NCBI GenBank assembly: GCA_937894565.1
Contig: CALBHK010000029.1
Coordinates: forward strand, 1 to 16,751
Length of the DNA: 16,751 nt
Source of the DNA: an uncultured Chlamydiae bacterium
GTDB taxonomy: Bacteria > Chlamydiota > Chlamydiia > Chlamydiales > CALBHK01
Direction: 5' to 3'
The notes beneath the pieces are model-generated. The model made no database searches, was not told the origin of the DNA, and saw nothing but the letters and a program-made list of their open reading frames with translations. This document shows, in pieces, positions 7,727-15,094 of this stretch. The number at the start of each line of letters is the position of its first letter. Position 1 is the first letter of the stretch. The translations under genes and the position numbers were made by a program.

Positions 7727-8179
7727 CTACTCTATTTTTTCAGGAAGTGGAAAGATTTTTAAGATTTTTTCTATGTAAGGTAGGTGTTCGATTGTCATTT
7801 TATCCAAAACTTCTTGATTAGGCAGTGGCATAAGAACGTAAAAGTCTTGTTCATTTTCGGGGGTGAGTTTCCATTTGCAAAAAAAGCCCTCTTTCCCAAA
7901 ACGTACAAGCTTGCTTGTTTGTGCATTGCTGCTGGCGTAGGCAAACGCTATAAGCGGTAAAATATTTAAAAGGAGATCTATAGGCTGAGATGCGCTTAAT
8001 GTGTATTCAAGAGCAGTAGATAGAGGATGTGAGCAGGAAGCATCTATTGTTTTCGCTAAAAAAGGAAGAGTGATTGGCAAGGTAGTTTCGAGAAACGGAA
8101 TGCGTGATAGAAATGATATACTTGGAAGGATGATTTTCAGGAGTGGCCCATTTTTTTGTAAATAAATAGTTTTTGGCAA
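7727..8179 (-). pseudogene. Middle/3' part of a frameshifted gene
   Basis: This frame is open from 8245 to the TAG at 7727-7729 and overlaps the end of the upstream frame (8007-8762) in a different phase. TTG 8179 is the first plausible start, but it has no ribosome-binding site, so it is more likely the continuation of the upstream frame after an indel. The product would be hydrophobic at first (SPILISAPLFILPKTIYLQK, LLKIILPSISFL) and then more polar (GKEGFFCKWKLTPENEQDF). The switch could be at the 5-base G run 8213-8217 or the T/A run near 8232-8238 (plus-strand view). Joined to the upstream part this gives roughly 345 residues. No family recognised with confidence. Confidence 0.5.
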
Positions 8180-8762
8180 AATAAAGAGAGGGGCTGAAAT
8201 AAGTATTGGAGAGGGGGTCTTGATCCCCTGTAATTTTTTGAAAATCTAACTGTGGATAGGTTTTATCATAATAATAAGATACTGATTGAGTGTAGTGAGA
8301 ACGCACATTGACCAGAGATGTTACGGACGGAACATGAGGGACTGTGTGGCGGATATCAAAGTCATTGGGCTTGCGTTGAAAAATTTTATGAATATGGTGG
8401 ATCTGTTTTTCATTTAATAAAAATTTTTCGTATTCGTAAGCTTTGATGATCTCTTGTGCAGAGAGGATGCAACGGGCAGCAGAACCTGGAATTTCAATGG
8501 TCTCATCTTTTGTGTTTAATAGATTTCTGTGAAAATCAATGATATTTCGAATGGAGGTTTTCATTTTAAGGTCTGTGCCAAACTTTTCAAAGATTTCTTT
8601 GTTGCTGCAGGGTCTTATTGAAAAGGGGTGGTTTAAAAATTTTTCTACTCGCTTTTTTAAAGCGCATCGAAATTCTTCTGTTTTAAAATAATCGCCCTTT
8701 AATTGAAGTGTAAGCATTTGATCTTCGGTGTTTAGTGTGTTGTGTGTTTCGATAAAATCCAT
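8007..8762 (-). pseudogene. 5' part of a frameshifted gene; faint nucleotidyltransferase-like motif
   Basis: A 251-residue frame beginning MDFIETHNTLNTEDQM at ATG 8762. Residues 93-97 read GSAAR and residues 131-137 KPNDFDI. The pair is reminiscent of the Gly-Ser and Asp-x-Asp signatures of polymerase-beta-like nucleotidyltransferases (compare GGAVRDLL ... KPKDFDI in poly(A)/CCA enzymes), but with about 35 residues between them instead of about 10. After about residue 182 the natural reading probably moves to the frame at 7727-8245; the remaining residues to TGA 8007 (ending LLTSSIYCS) would then be out of frame. Function unknown; the gene is probably inactive unless the frameshift is programmed or a sequencing error. 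Confidence 0.5.
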
Positions 8763-9101
8763 GACAATATCCGAATATCGTTAGCAGATCTTAGCAAGAG
8801 GGTTTAAATAGAGTCAATAAGATGTATGATAAAAAATAATTTACAAAAAAGATGGAATCTATTATCTATATTAGTTGAGTGCGCAAATGAGCGTATGGAG
8901 ATTTTCTGTATTCCTCTTTGAAATACGTTTTGAAGGGAGTGCAATTAAATCTTGATGGAAATGCGAAACTTCGTTAACGTGGTTGGGATTGACTAAGTCA
9001 TCCGCCGTTGCGAGTCGCAATGGAATGAGAAAACAAAAAAAGCTTGCCTCTCGTTAGGTGGGAATCGCCGGGAAGCAAGCATAGAAAAAATGGAGAATCC
9101 A
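8763..9101. promoter_or_regulatory. Intergenic region with porin promoter and structured leader
   Basis: No gene is seen here. It holds the divergent 5' ends of the broken gene and the porin. TTGCGA-G-TCGCAA (9008-9020) is a perfect 13-bp palindrome that could be an operator. A hairpin with 6-bp ends GCTTGC (9042-9047) and GCAAGC (9075-9080) lies just before the porin ribosome-binding site and could affect mRNA stability or translation. Exact -35/-10 boxes cannot be assigned with confidence. Confidence 0.45.
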
Positions 9102-10547
9102 ATGAAGTTGTTCAATACGATGAAGCTTCTCGCTTTAGCCGCTTGTACTCTTGTGAGTACAGGTTTGATGGCTCATAGCCAGACTTCTCATAAAGATAGC
9201 CGTGACAGAGATTTTGATGCTGTCCAGCGTTTTGTAAACTCAAAACGTACTATTAGTTTAGAAGAAAAAGATAGCAATTTATCCATTGCCGGTGATATCC
9301 GTGTGAATTGGATGCATATTACAGAAAGCGTTGCTAAGCATAAAATGCGCAACGTAGATAATGGTGCACGTGAATCTGAACTCATCAATGACGCAGATCC
9401 GAGCGTTGGGGTTTCTAGTGTTTCTTCAGACGGTACAGAATACAAACCAAACGAATTCGAAATCGAATTTAACCTTTATGTCGACTATATCTGCGACAGA
9501 GCTTGGGGGGTTGCATGGTTACAGTTTGAAAATGATGCAGGGATTGATGAAAATATCCACCCAAGACGTAGTGATGATGTAAACGGCATGTTCGGCAGTG
9601 GAAACTGTGATGGTCTTTGCTTGAAGAAAGCTTACATCGGTTACAACATCTGCGCAGATGGTTGCCAACGTTTTGATATTGAAATTGGTCGCCGTCCTCT
9701 TTACACAATTTTTGAGTCACGTGTACAGTTCAACAGCCGCTTTGATGGTATCTTGTTGAAATATTCACGTCCTGTAGAGAGCTGGGGTGATTTTTACTGG
9801 AACTTCGGTGGTTTTGTTGTAGATCAAAGATCTCAGCATTTTGCTTATGCAACAGAATTAGGATTGTTGAATATCTGTGATTGCGGCTTGTCACTAAGAT
9901 ACTCTTTCATTGACTGGCTATCAGCTTTGGATAATGGATATACTCGTGCAAGAGGAGAGTCAGGTAATATCAAGAAACCTTACGGCGTACGTTTCCGTGT
10001 TTCACAAATCAGCGGTTCTTATACATTCCAGCCAGAATGCCTTTGCATGCCTGTAAAAGTGTATGCTGCTTATTTGCATAATCACGATGCAACAGCTTTT
10101 TCAGCAGGATCCGGTCTAACAGCTGTTAGCACAAATGGCAGAAAGTTGAACGATGCTTGGTATGCTGGTGCAATTATTGGTAAAGTTTGCCATGAGTGCG
10201 ACTGGTCATTTGAAGTGAACTTCCAAAAAGTGGAAGCACAAGCACTTCCTGATGCTGATGTATCCGGAATTGGATCAGAGCGTAATATTTTGGGTGAAAC
10301 TTTTACAGCTAATGGCCGTGGTTATACCAACTACATGGGTTGGTTTGCAGAAGGTCTTTATGCATTGACAGACAACCTTACTTTGAATGCTCGCTTCGAG
10401 TACTCACAAGAAGCTGATAAAGATGTTACAGCAAATGGATTGCCAGCTACTGTAACTCAAGGAAACGATGTGGAACAGCCAGCTGTTGGAGATCGTGCAA
10501 AACATAAATACACAATGTTCAGACTACAAGCTATCTACGCATTCTAA
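9102..10547 (+). CDS. Cys-rich MOMP-like outer-membrane porin
   Basis: Predicted beta-barrel porin of the chlamydial outer membrane, where disulphide cross-linking of surface proteins supports the envelope. From ATG 9102 it is 481 residues with a clear signal peptide (MKLFNTMKLLALAACTLVS, cleavage probably after MAHS or nearby). The upstream ATG at 9090 is in frame, but GGAG sits 6 bases before 9102, so 9102 is preferred. The mature protein alternates short amphipathic strands with Asp/Asn-rich loops and ends in ...RLQAIYAF; a terminal Phe is the classic barrel-assembly signal. It has 11 cysteines, ten of them in close pairs (CDGLC, CADGC, CDC, CLC, CHEC). The architecture recalls the MOMP-like porins of Parachlamydia, Waddlia and Simkania; it is not the short, conserved MOMP of Chlamydia itself. 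It is monocistronic, with a terminator directly after it. Which solutes it passes is unknown. Confidence 0.85.
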   Translation: MKLFNTMKLLALAACTLVSTGLMAHSQTSHKDSRDRDFDAVQRFVNSKRTISLEEKDSNLSIAGDIRVNWMHITESVAKHKMRNVDNGARESELINDADPSVGVSSVSSDGTEYKPNEFEIEFNLYVDYICDRAWGVAWLQFENDAGIDENIHPRRSDDVNGMFGSGNCDGLCLKKAYIGYNICADGCQRFDIEIGRRPLYTIFESRVQFNSRFDGILLKYSRPVESWGDFYWNFGGFVVDQRSQHFAYATELGLLNICDCGLSLRYSFIDWLSALDNGYTRARGESGNIKKPYGVRFRVSQISGSYTFQPECLCMPVKVYAAYLHNHDATAFSAGSGLTAVSTNGRKLNDAWYAGAIIGKVCHECDWSFEVNFQKVEAQALPDADVSGIGSERNILGETFTANGRGYTNYMGWFAEGLYALTDNLTLNARFEYSQEADKDVTANGLPATVTQGNDVEQPAVGDRAKHKYTMFRLQAIYAF

Positions 10548-10573
10548 ACGTAGAAAACTTGTTCTCGAACAAA

Positions 10574-10608
10574 AGCGGCACCACTTGCAGGGGTGCCGCT
10601 TTTTTTTT
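10574..10608 (+). terminator. Rho-independent terminator of the porin gene
   Basis: AGCGGCACC and GGTGCCGCT form a 9-bp stem with a 9-base loop, followed directly by a run of nine T. It lies 27 bp after the porin stop. Textbook form. Confidence 0.95.
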
Positions 10609-10636
10609 GCCCCCAACACAACTTCAAAAATTCAAT

Positions 10637-10725
10637 AAGAAAAATAATAGGATGGACAGGATCTCCCTTTGTACGTATCCTGCCGCCCAAAGGGCGATCC
10701 TGTCCATCTTGTTATTCTTTTTTTA
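10637..10725. terminator. Second long hairpin with T-run between porin and moxR
   Basis: GATGGACAGG... (10651-10671) pairs with ...CCTGTCCATC (10688-10708), matching at 20 of 21 positions. Weaker pairing extends outward (AAGAA...ATA with TGTTATTCTT) to about 10718, and a T-run follows. It works as a second terminator in form, but it is longer than terminators normally are and may be a small mobile palindromic repeat that brings its own terminator. Confidence 0.65.
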
Positions 10726-10731
10726 GTGAAT

Positions 10732-10762
10732 TTTACTTGAAAAAGGAATGTTTTTAAGTAAA
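10732..10762. promoter_or_regulatory. Inverted repeat and probable promoter upstream of moxR
   Basis: TTTACTT-G-AAAAA (10732-10744) and TTTTTAAGTAAA (10751-10762) are 12-bp arms with one bulged G around GGAATG. The left arm contains TTGAAA (10737-10742), a good -35 match; GATGAT or TGATAA near 10763-10770 could be the -10, with a longer-than-ideal spacer. The overlap of a symmetric site with the -35 would suit a repressor. Inference only. Confidence 0.4.
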
Positions 10763-10803
10763 GATGATAAAGAGGCAAGTAGGTTCCTAAGGGAGTTAAT
10801 AGC

Positions 10804-11784
10804 ATGGCGATTAAATTAAATGATCTGGGCACAGCAGCACAAGAAGCAAAGCAAAAAATTGATGAAGTGATTGTTGAAATAAAAAAAGTGCTGGTCGGGC
10901 AAGATGTTTTAGTGCGTTCTATGTTGATTGCGTTGCTAGCAGATGGTCACCTGCTTGTTGAAGGGGTCCCGGGTCTTGCTAAAACTTTAGCTGTGACCAC
11001 TTTAGCCAAGGTGATTAATGCTGACTTTAAACGGATTCAGTTCACCCCCGATCTTTTGCCTGCTGATCTACTTGGCACTTCGATATTTAATCCGCAAAAT
11101 GCCACATTTTCTGTTAAGAAGGGCCCTATTTTTACTAATATCTTATTGGCAGATGAAATCAATCGTGCTCCTGCAAAAGTGCAGTCGGCTCTTTTAGAAG
11201 TGATGCAGGAAAGACAGGCTACCATACAAGGCGAAACATTTCATACCAAAGAACCTTATTTAGTTTTAGCTACGCAAAATCCCATTGAACAAGAAGGAAC
11301 CTACCCTCTCCCGGAAGCGCAAACGGATAGATTTATGATGAAGGTGTTGTTAAATTATCCAAATAGAGAAGAAGAAAAAGAGATCATTAAGCGTATGGCG
11401 ATGCAGCAGGGTAAACCTACAGTCACTGCTAAAATCACAGCTGCAGAGGTTCTTCTTGTGCGTCAGATAGTCGATCAGATTCATTGCGATGAGCGGATTA
11501 TGGATTATATTCTTGATCTTATTTTTTCAACCCGCACCCCAAAAGGCCCAATTGTTGGTCTGCTGCAGTTTGGAGCCTCCCCAAGAGCTAGCATTGCCTT
11601 AAAAATGGCAGCGCAAGCGCATGCCTTTTTAGAAGGAAGGGGTTATGTGGATCCTTATGATATTAAGAGCGTGGCCTATGCCGTTTTGCGTCACCGTTTA
11701 CGCCGTACTTATGAAGCAGAAGCAGAAGAAATATCCCCGGATGCTATTTTAGATATGATTTTAAAATCTACAAAAGTTCCATAA
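10804..11784 (+). CDS. moxR: MoxR-family AAA ATPase
   Basis: A cytosolic AAA+ ATPase of the MoxR group (AAA_3), thought to act as a chaperone for vWA-domain partners encoded next to it. Complete at 326 residues. Walker A is GVPGLAKT (54-61), Walker B LLADEIN (114-120), the sensor-1 region ATQNPIEQEGTYPLPEAQTD follows (156-175), and the C-terminal lid domain carries GASPRASIAL (around 257-266). GGGAG lies 8 bases before ATG 10804. It is the first gene of a run in which the DUF58 gene starts one base after its stop, which indicates translational coupling. Specific client in chlamydiae unknown. Confidence 0.95.
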   Translation: MAIKLNDLGTAAQEAKQKIDEVIVEIKKVLVGQDVLVRSMLIALLADGHLLVEGVPGLAKTLAVTTLAKVINADFKRIQFTPDLLPADLLGTSIFNPQNATFSVKKGPIFTNILLADEINRAPAKVQSALLEVMQERQATIQGETFHTKEPYLVLATQNPIEQEGTYPLPEAQTDRFMMKVLLNYPNREEEKEIIKRMAMQQGKPTVTAKITAAEVLLVRQIVDQIHCDERIMDYILDLIFSTRTPKGPIVGLLQFGASPRASIALKMAAQAHAFLEGRGYVDPYDIKSVAYAVLRHRLRRTYEAEAEEISPDAILDMILKSTKVP

Positions 11785-11785
11785 A

Positions 11786-12676
11786 ATGTCTGCAATCACT
11801 CCTGAACAGATTAAGAGAATCAAACGTATCGAAATCACGACGCGTCGTTTAGTCGAAGAGATGTTAAGCGGTGCTTATAGGTCGGCCTTTAAAGGCAATG
11901 GGATGGAATTTGAAGAAGTGCGTGAATTTCAGGATGGGGATGAAGTGCGCACAATTGATTGGAACGTTTCGGCACGTCAGGGAAAACTCTTTGTAAAGCA
12001 ATTTCGGGAAGAGAGAGAGTTGACTGTTATTCTGATGGTGGACTTGTCGGCTTCTTTGCAGTTTGGAAGTGTTGAAAAAGCAAAACGTGAGTTGATAGCA
12101 GAAGTGGGCGCTGTTTTAGCTTTTTCTGCCATTCGTAATTGGGATAAAGTGGGATTGCTTATTTTTAGCCAAACAGTAGAGCTCTATATCCCTCCCAGAA
12201 AAGGGGTGCGCCATGTGCTGCGTATTGTGCGTGAACTTTTAGCTCGGCCAAGTTCAGGGAAAGGATCTGATCTTAATGGGGCGCTTTCTTATTTAGGCAA
12301 AATTCAACCCAAGCGTGCTGTTGTCTTTTTAATTTCTGATTTTCTAACAAATGATTCTTATGAAGATGCCATTAAGGTCATTGGAAAAAAGCATGATTTG
12401 ATTGCAATTAAAGTTTGCGACCCGTTTGAAAATCAATTGCCTTCTTTGGGATTGGTTAATTTTATGGATTTGGAAACGGGAGCAGAGAGGCTTATCGATA
12501 CGTCCGATATAAAAGTTCAGGAAATTTTTTCTAAAGAAGCTGTAGAGAGAAAGCAGAAATTTTCTGCCCTTATGGGTAAATCCGGCTGCGGCTGCGTGGT
12601 TTTATCTACAAATGAGCCTTATTCGGTCACTATCCGCAAATATTTTGAGGGGAGAAAAAAACGCATATGGCATTAG
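11786..12676 (+). CDS. DUF58 (vWA-like) protein, partner of MoxR
   Basis: 296 residues. The N-terminal half has the DUF58 hallmark FEEVREFQDGDEVRTIDWNV (about 42-61) and VKQFREERELTV (70-81), followed by a vWA-like fold with a metal-site motif DLSAS (86-90) and a strand-helix repeat ending FLISDFLT. No transmembrane segment is seen, so the protein is probably cytoplasmic and linked to the membrane through the next gene product. It starts one base after moxR and overlaps the next gene by 10 bases. MoxR-DUF58 pairs are a widespread module that in some bacteria supports envelope integrity or complex assembly; the role here is inferred. Confidence 0.92.
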   Translation: MSAITPEQIKRIKRIEITTRRLVEEMLSGAYRSAFKGNGMEFEEVREFQDGDEVRTIDWNVSARQGKLFVKQFREERELTVILMVDLSASLQFGSVEKAKRELIAEVGAVLAFSAIRNWDKVGLLIFSQTVELYIPPRKGVRHVLRIVRELLARPSSGKGSDLNGALSYLGKIQPKRAVVFLISDFLTNDSYEDAIKVIGKKHDLIAIKVCDPFENQLPSLGLVNFMDLETGAERLIDTSDIKVQEIFSKEAVERKQKFSALMGKSGCGCVVLSTNEPYSVTIRKYFEGRKKRIWH

Positions 12677-13263
12677 GAGTTTTTTTTCTTTTCTATCTGT
12701 CCACAATCGCTCCCTATTTTCCAATGGATGAGCATCCTAAAATTGAAATTTCAGCGGAAAACCGTGAAAAATACATGAATGGAGAAGAGGTTTTACACCA
12801 GGAGTCGATGCGCATCCAGAGAGAATTAGCAAAAAGGCGTTTTCCCATGGAGTGGGCCCTCTTTTTTTCTCTTCTCTCTTTAGGAGGTGTTTGGATCTAT
12901 TGGAAGCGTGATGGGTGGTGGCCGTTATGCAGGGAGTATCTTTTTCCTAAAGCAGATCCCTTAAAAGAGATTCAACATCTATTATTAAACCTTGAAAAAG
13001 AAGATGCTTTGCATGCTTTTTTAGGTTTAGGGAGCAGTATGCGTCTTTATTTAGAGATTAAATGTTCTCTGGATTTAAAAAGTGATTCGACTATAGAAAT
13101 TTTACAAGAGGTGAATAAAAAAATAGATGAAGCTGATTTTTCTGAATTAAGGGATCTGCTTTTAAAAATTGATTATGTTAAATTTGCTGCAGAACAGCCG
13201 ACTGATGAAGAGAAAAAAATAGCTCTTTCTCAGGCAGAGAAGATAACAAGATTGCGAGTGTAA
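12667..13263 (+). CDS. Small membrane protein, BatD/DUF4381-tail-like
   Basis: 198 residues. It has a hydrophobic N-terminus (MALGVFFLFYLSTIAPYF), a short extracytoplasmic segment, one clear transmembrane helix (about 61-79, MEWALFFSLLSLGGVWIYW) and a cytoplasmic helical tail. The tail (about 100-195) contains DYVKFAAEQPTDEEKKIALSQAE, a pattern like the cytoplasmic tail of BatD or DUF4381 proteins that accompany MoxR/DUF58 genes. It probably anchors the module to the membrane. It overlaps the DUF58 gene by 10 bases, with GAGGGG about 14 bases before ATG 12667. terC begins 3 bases after its stop. The family call rests on context and the tail pattern, so it is moderate. Confidence 0.82.
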   Translation: MALGVFFLFYLSTIAPYFPMDEHPKIEISAENREKYMNGEEVLHQESMRIQRELAKRRFPMEWALFFSLLSLGGVWIYWKRDGWWPLCREYLFPKADPLKEIQHLLLNLEKEDALHAFLGLGSSMRLYLEIKCSLDLKSDSTIEILQEVNKKIDEADFSELRDLLLKIDYVKFAAEQPTDEEKKIALSQAEKITRLRV

Positions 13264-13266
13264 AAG

Positions 13267-13977
13267 ATGGTTCTTGACAGTATTCTCACCTTAAATACTC
13301 TTTTTAGTTTTATTACTTTGACAGTAATGGAAATAGTATTGGGAATAGATAATATCATATTTATTTCTATTCTTACAGGAAGTATAGAAGCTGAACACAG
13401 AAAAAAAGTACGCGTATTGGGTTTAAGTCTCGCTCTTATCATGAGATTGATTTTATTGGGCTTCTTAAATCAAATTTCTCATACAGAATCCACTTTATTT
13501 AGCATTGGGAAATATGATTTTGCAGTGAAACACCTGATATTTTTTGGTGGAGGTTTGTTTCTTTTATATAAAAGCACAGCAGAAATTCACTTGAGCATGC
13601 AGGGAGAAGAAACTGAAAAAAAGAAAAAGAAATTATCAGCAGGAACCGCTATTTTTCAAATTATTTTACTTGATCTAGTTTTTTCCTTTGATTCTATTCT
13701 TACCGCTGTGGGGCTATCCGGAGAAATGTTAATCATGTCTCTTGCGGTAGTGATTTCTATGATCATTATGCTTTTCGCCTCTAAAAGCATCAGCGATTTT
13801 ATTCATGCCAATCCTTCTATAAAAATGTTAGCCCTCTCTTTTCTAATGACAATAGGGGTGATGCTTGTTGCAGAGGCTTTTCATCAAGAAATACCCAAAG
13901 GTTATATTTATTATTCACTTGCCTTTTCTTCGTTAGTGGAATATATCAATTTAAAAGCTAAAAGGAGGGTCTCTTGA
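13267..13977 (+). CDS. terC: TerC-family integral membrane protein
   Basis: 236 residues with about seven predicted transmembrane helices. TerC signatures are EIVLGIDNIIF (22-32) and its internal repeat DLVFSFDSILT (136-146), whose acidic residues are thought to line a metal-ion path; the family is linked to manganese or other metal export and tellurite resistance. A highly charged cytoplasmic loop (EETEKKKKKK, about 114-123) lies between the halves. It starts 3 bases after the preceding stop without a strong Shine-Dalgarno, so coupling is likely. Its C-terminal codons carry the strong ribosome-binding site of the next gene. The substrate cannot be told from sequence. Confidence 0.93.
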   Translation: MVLDSILTLNTLFSFITLTVMEIVLGIDNIIFISILTGSIEAEHRKKVRVLGLSLALIMRLILLGFLNQISHTESTLFSIGKYDFAVKHLIFFGGGLFLLYKSTAEIHLSMQGEETEKKKKKLSAGTAIFQIILLDLVFSFDSILTAVGLSGEMLIMSLAVVISMIIMLFASKSISDFIHANPSIKMLALSFLMTIGVMLVAEAFHQEIPKGYIYYSLAFSSLVEYINLKAKRRVS

Positions 13978-15035
13978 AAAACAAAATACGTATTGAAAAT
14001 TTGAAAAAAACTCTTGATGCAGCAGAGGTGCTTTTAATTACAGATCCTATTGATATTTATTATTTAACGGGCCATCAGTTAAGTGAAGGGCGTTTGATGG
14101 TAAGCTCTCAAGAGGCTGTTTTGTATGTCGATGGTCGCTACTTTGAGGCGGTGAGCCAGGAAGTGGGCCAGGAGGTGGGATTCTCTGTTGACTTATGGGA
14201 TAAAGATAGTTTGAAAAAAGTTCTAAACAGCTATTCAAAGAGCTACTCTACACTACTTTTTGTAAATTCTTATTCTTATGCTTTATATGAAAGTGTGAAA
14301 AAACATTTTTCCGGGCAAATTAAACCAATAAATAACCCCGTAGCCTCTTTACGTTTGATTAAAGATGAGCAAGAAAAGCAAAAAATGCGTTTGGCTGCAC
14401 AGCTCGGTTCGCTTGGTTTTGATTTTATTAAAAACTCTTTGCATAAAGGGGTAAGCGAAAAACAGCTTGCCATAGAGTTGGAAATATTTTACCGCCGCCA
14501 TGGAGGAGAGGGATGCAGTTTTGAGCCTATTATCGCTTTTGCAGAAAATAGCTCTCGTCCTCATTACCGCTCTGGTAACCGCACCTTAAAAGAGGGCGAT
14601 TTAGTTTTAATTGATATCGGGGTCACTTTAGATCATTATCAATCGGACATGACACGCGTTTTATTTTATGAAACACCTTTGGAAAAAATGGTTGAAGTGT
14701 ATGAAGTTGTTTTAAGTGCTCAAAAAGCTGCTTTAAAACTATGCAGGTCTGGTGTGACTCCACGTGCTTTGGATGGTGCTGCCAGGGGTTATATTGCTTC
14801 TAAAGGTTACGGAGAGTATTTTATTCACAATTTAGGGCATGGAATAGGATTGCAAGTGCATGAATCTCCTTTTTTAAGAGGAGAGGGCGAACTATCCGAT
14901 GTGCCCATTCCATCTGGCGCTTGTATTACAATTGAACCGGGGATATACCTTCCAAACATTGGGGGAGTGCGTCTGGAGGATACGATACTCATTACAGATG
15001 AGGGATATGAAGATTTAACACGTAGAGAAAAGTGA
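13974..15035 (+). CDS. pepP: Xaa-Pro aminopeptidase/dipeptidase, M24 family (TTG start)
   Basis: A 353-residue cytosolic metallopeptidase that removes an N-terminal residue before proline. It has a creatinase-like N-terminal domain (1 to about 130) and a pita-bread catalytic domain with all five metal ligands visible: Asp214 (LIDIG), Asp225 (QSDMTR), His289 (NLGHGIG), Glu321 (IEPGIY) and Glu335 (VRLEDT). The start is TTG at 13974, overlapping the terC stop (TGA 13975-13977), with a perfect AGGAGG 5 bases upstream (13963-13968). No in-frame ATG is near the conserved N-terminus. The symbol is given by family; short single-domain members are also called pepQ or ypdF-like, so the exact name is unsure. 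Confidence 0.93.
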   Translation: MKNKIRIENLKKTLDAAEVLLITDPIDIYYLTGHQLSEGRLMVSSQEAVLYVDGRYFEAVSQEVGQEVGFSVDLWDKDSLKKVLNSYSKSYSTLLFVNSYSYALYESVKKHFSGQIKPINNPVASLRLIKDEQEKQKMRLAAQLGSLGFDFIKNSLHKGVSEKQLAIELEIFYRRHGGEGCSFEPIIAFAENSSRPHYRSGNRTLKEGDLVLIDIGVTLDHYQSDMTRVLFYETPLEKMVEVYEVVLSAQKAALKLCRSGVTPRALDGAARGYIASKGYGEYFIHNLGHGIGLQVHESPFLRGEGELSDVPIPSGACITIEPGIYLPNIGGVRLEDTILITDEGYEDLTRREK

Positions 15036-15069
15036 TTCTTAATCAAGAATTAATTTAATGAATTATAAT
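15035..15069 (+). promoter_or_regulatory. Short gap with weak hairpin and possible -10 box
   Basis: ATTCTT-AATC-AAGAAT (15035-15050) is a small AT-rich hairpin right after the peptidase stop. TATAAT (15064-15069) is a perfect -10 box 25 bases before the kinase start, but no good -35 is at the right distance. The kinase may therefore have its own weak promoter and also receive read-through. Confidence 0.35.
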
Positions 15070-15094
15070 GGTGTAAAAACATGAGAGAAAATTA

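Noticed and set aside
9188..9720. Frames of 73-85 residues on both strands within the porin
   Set aside because: Shadows of the porin codons; Cys/His-rich composition is a by-product of antisense reading.
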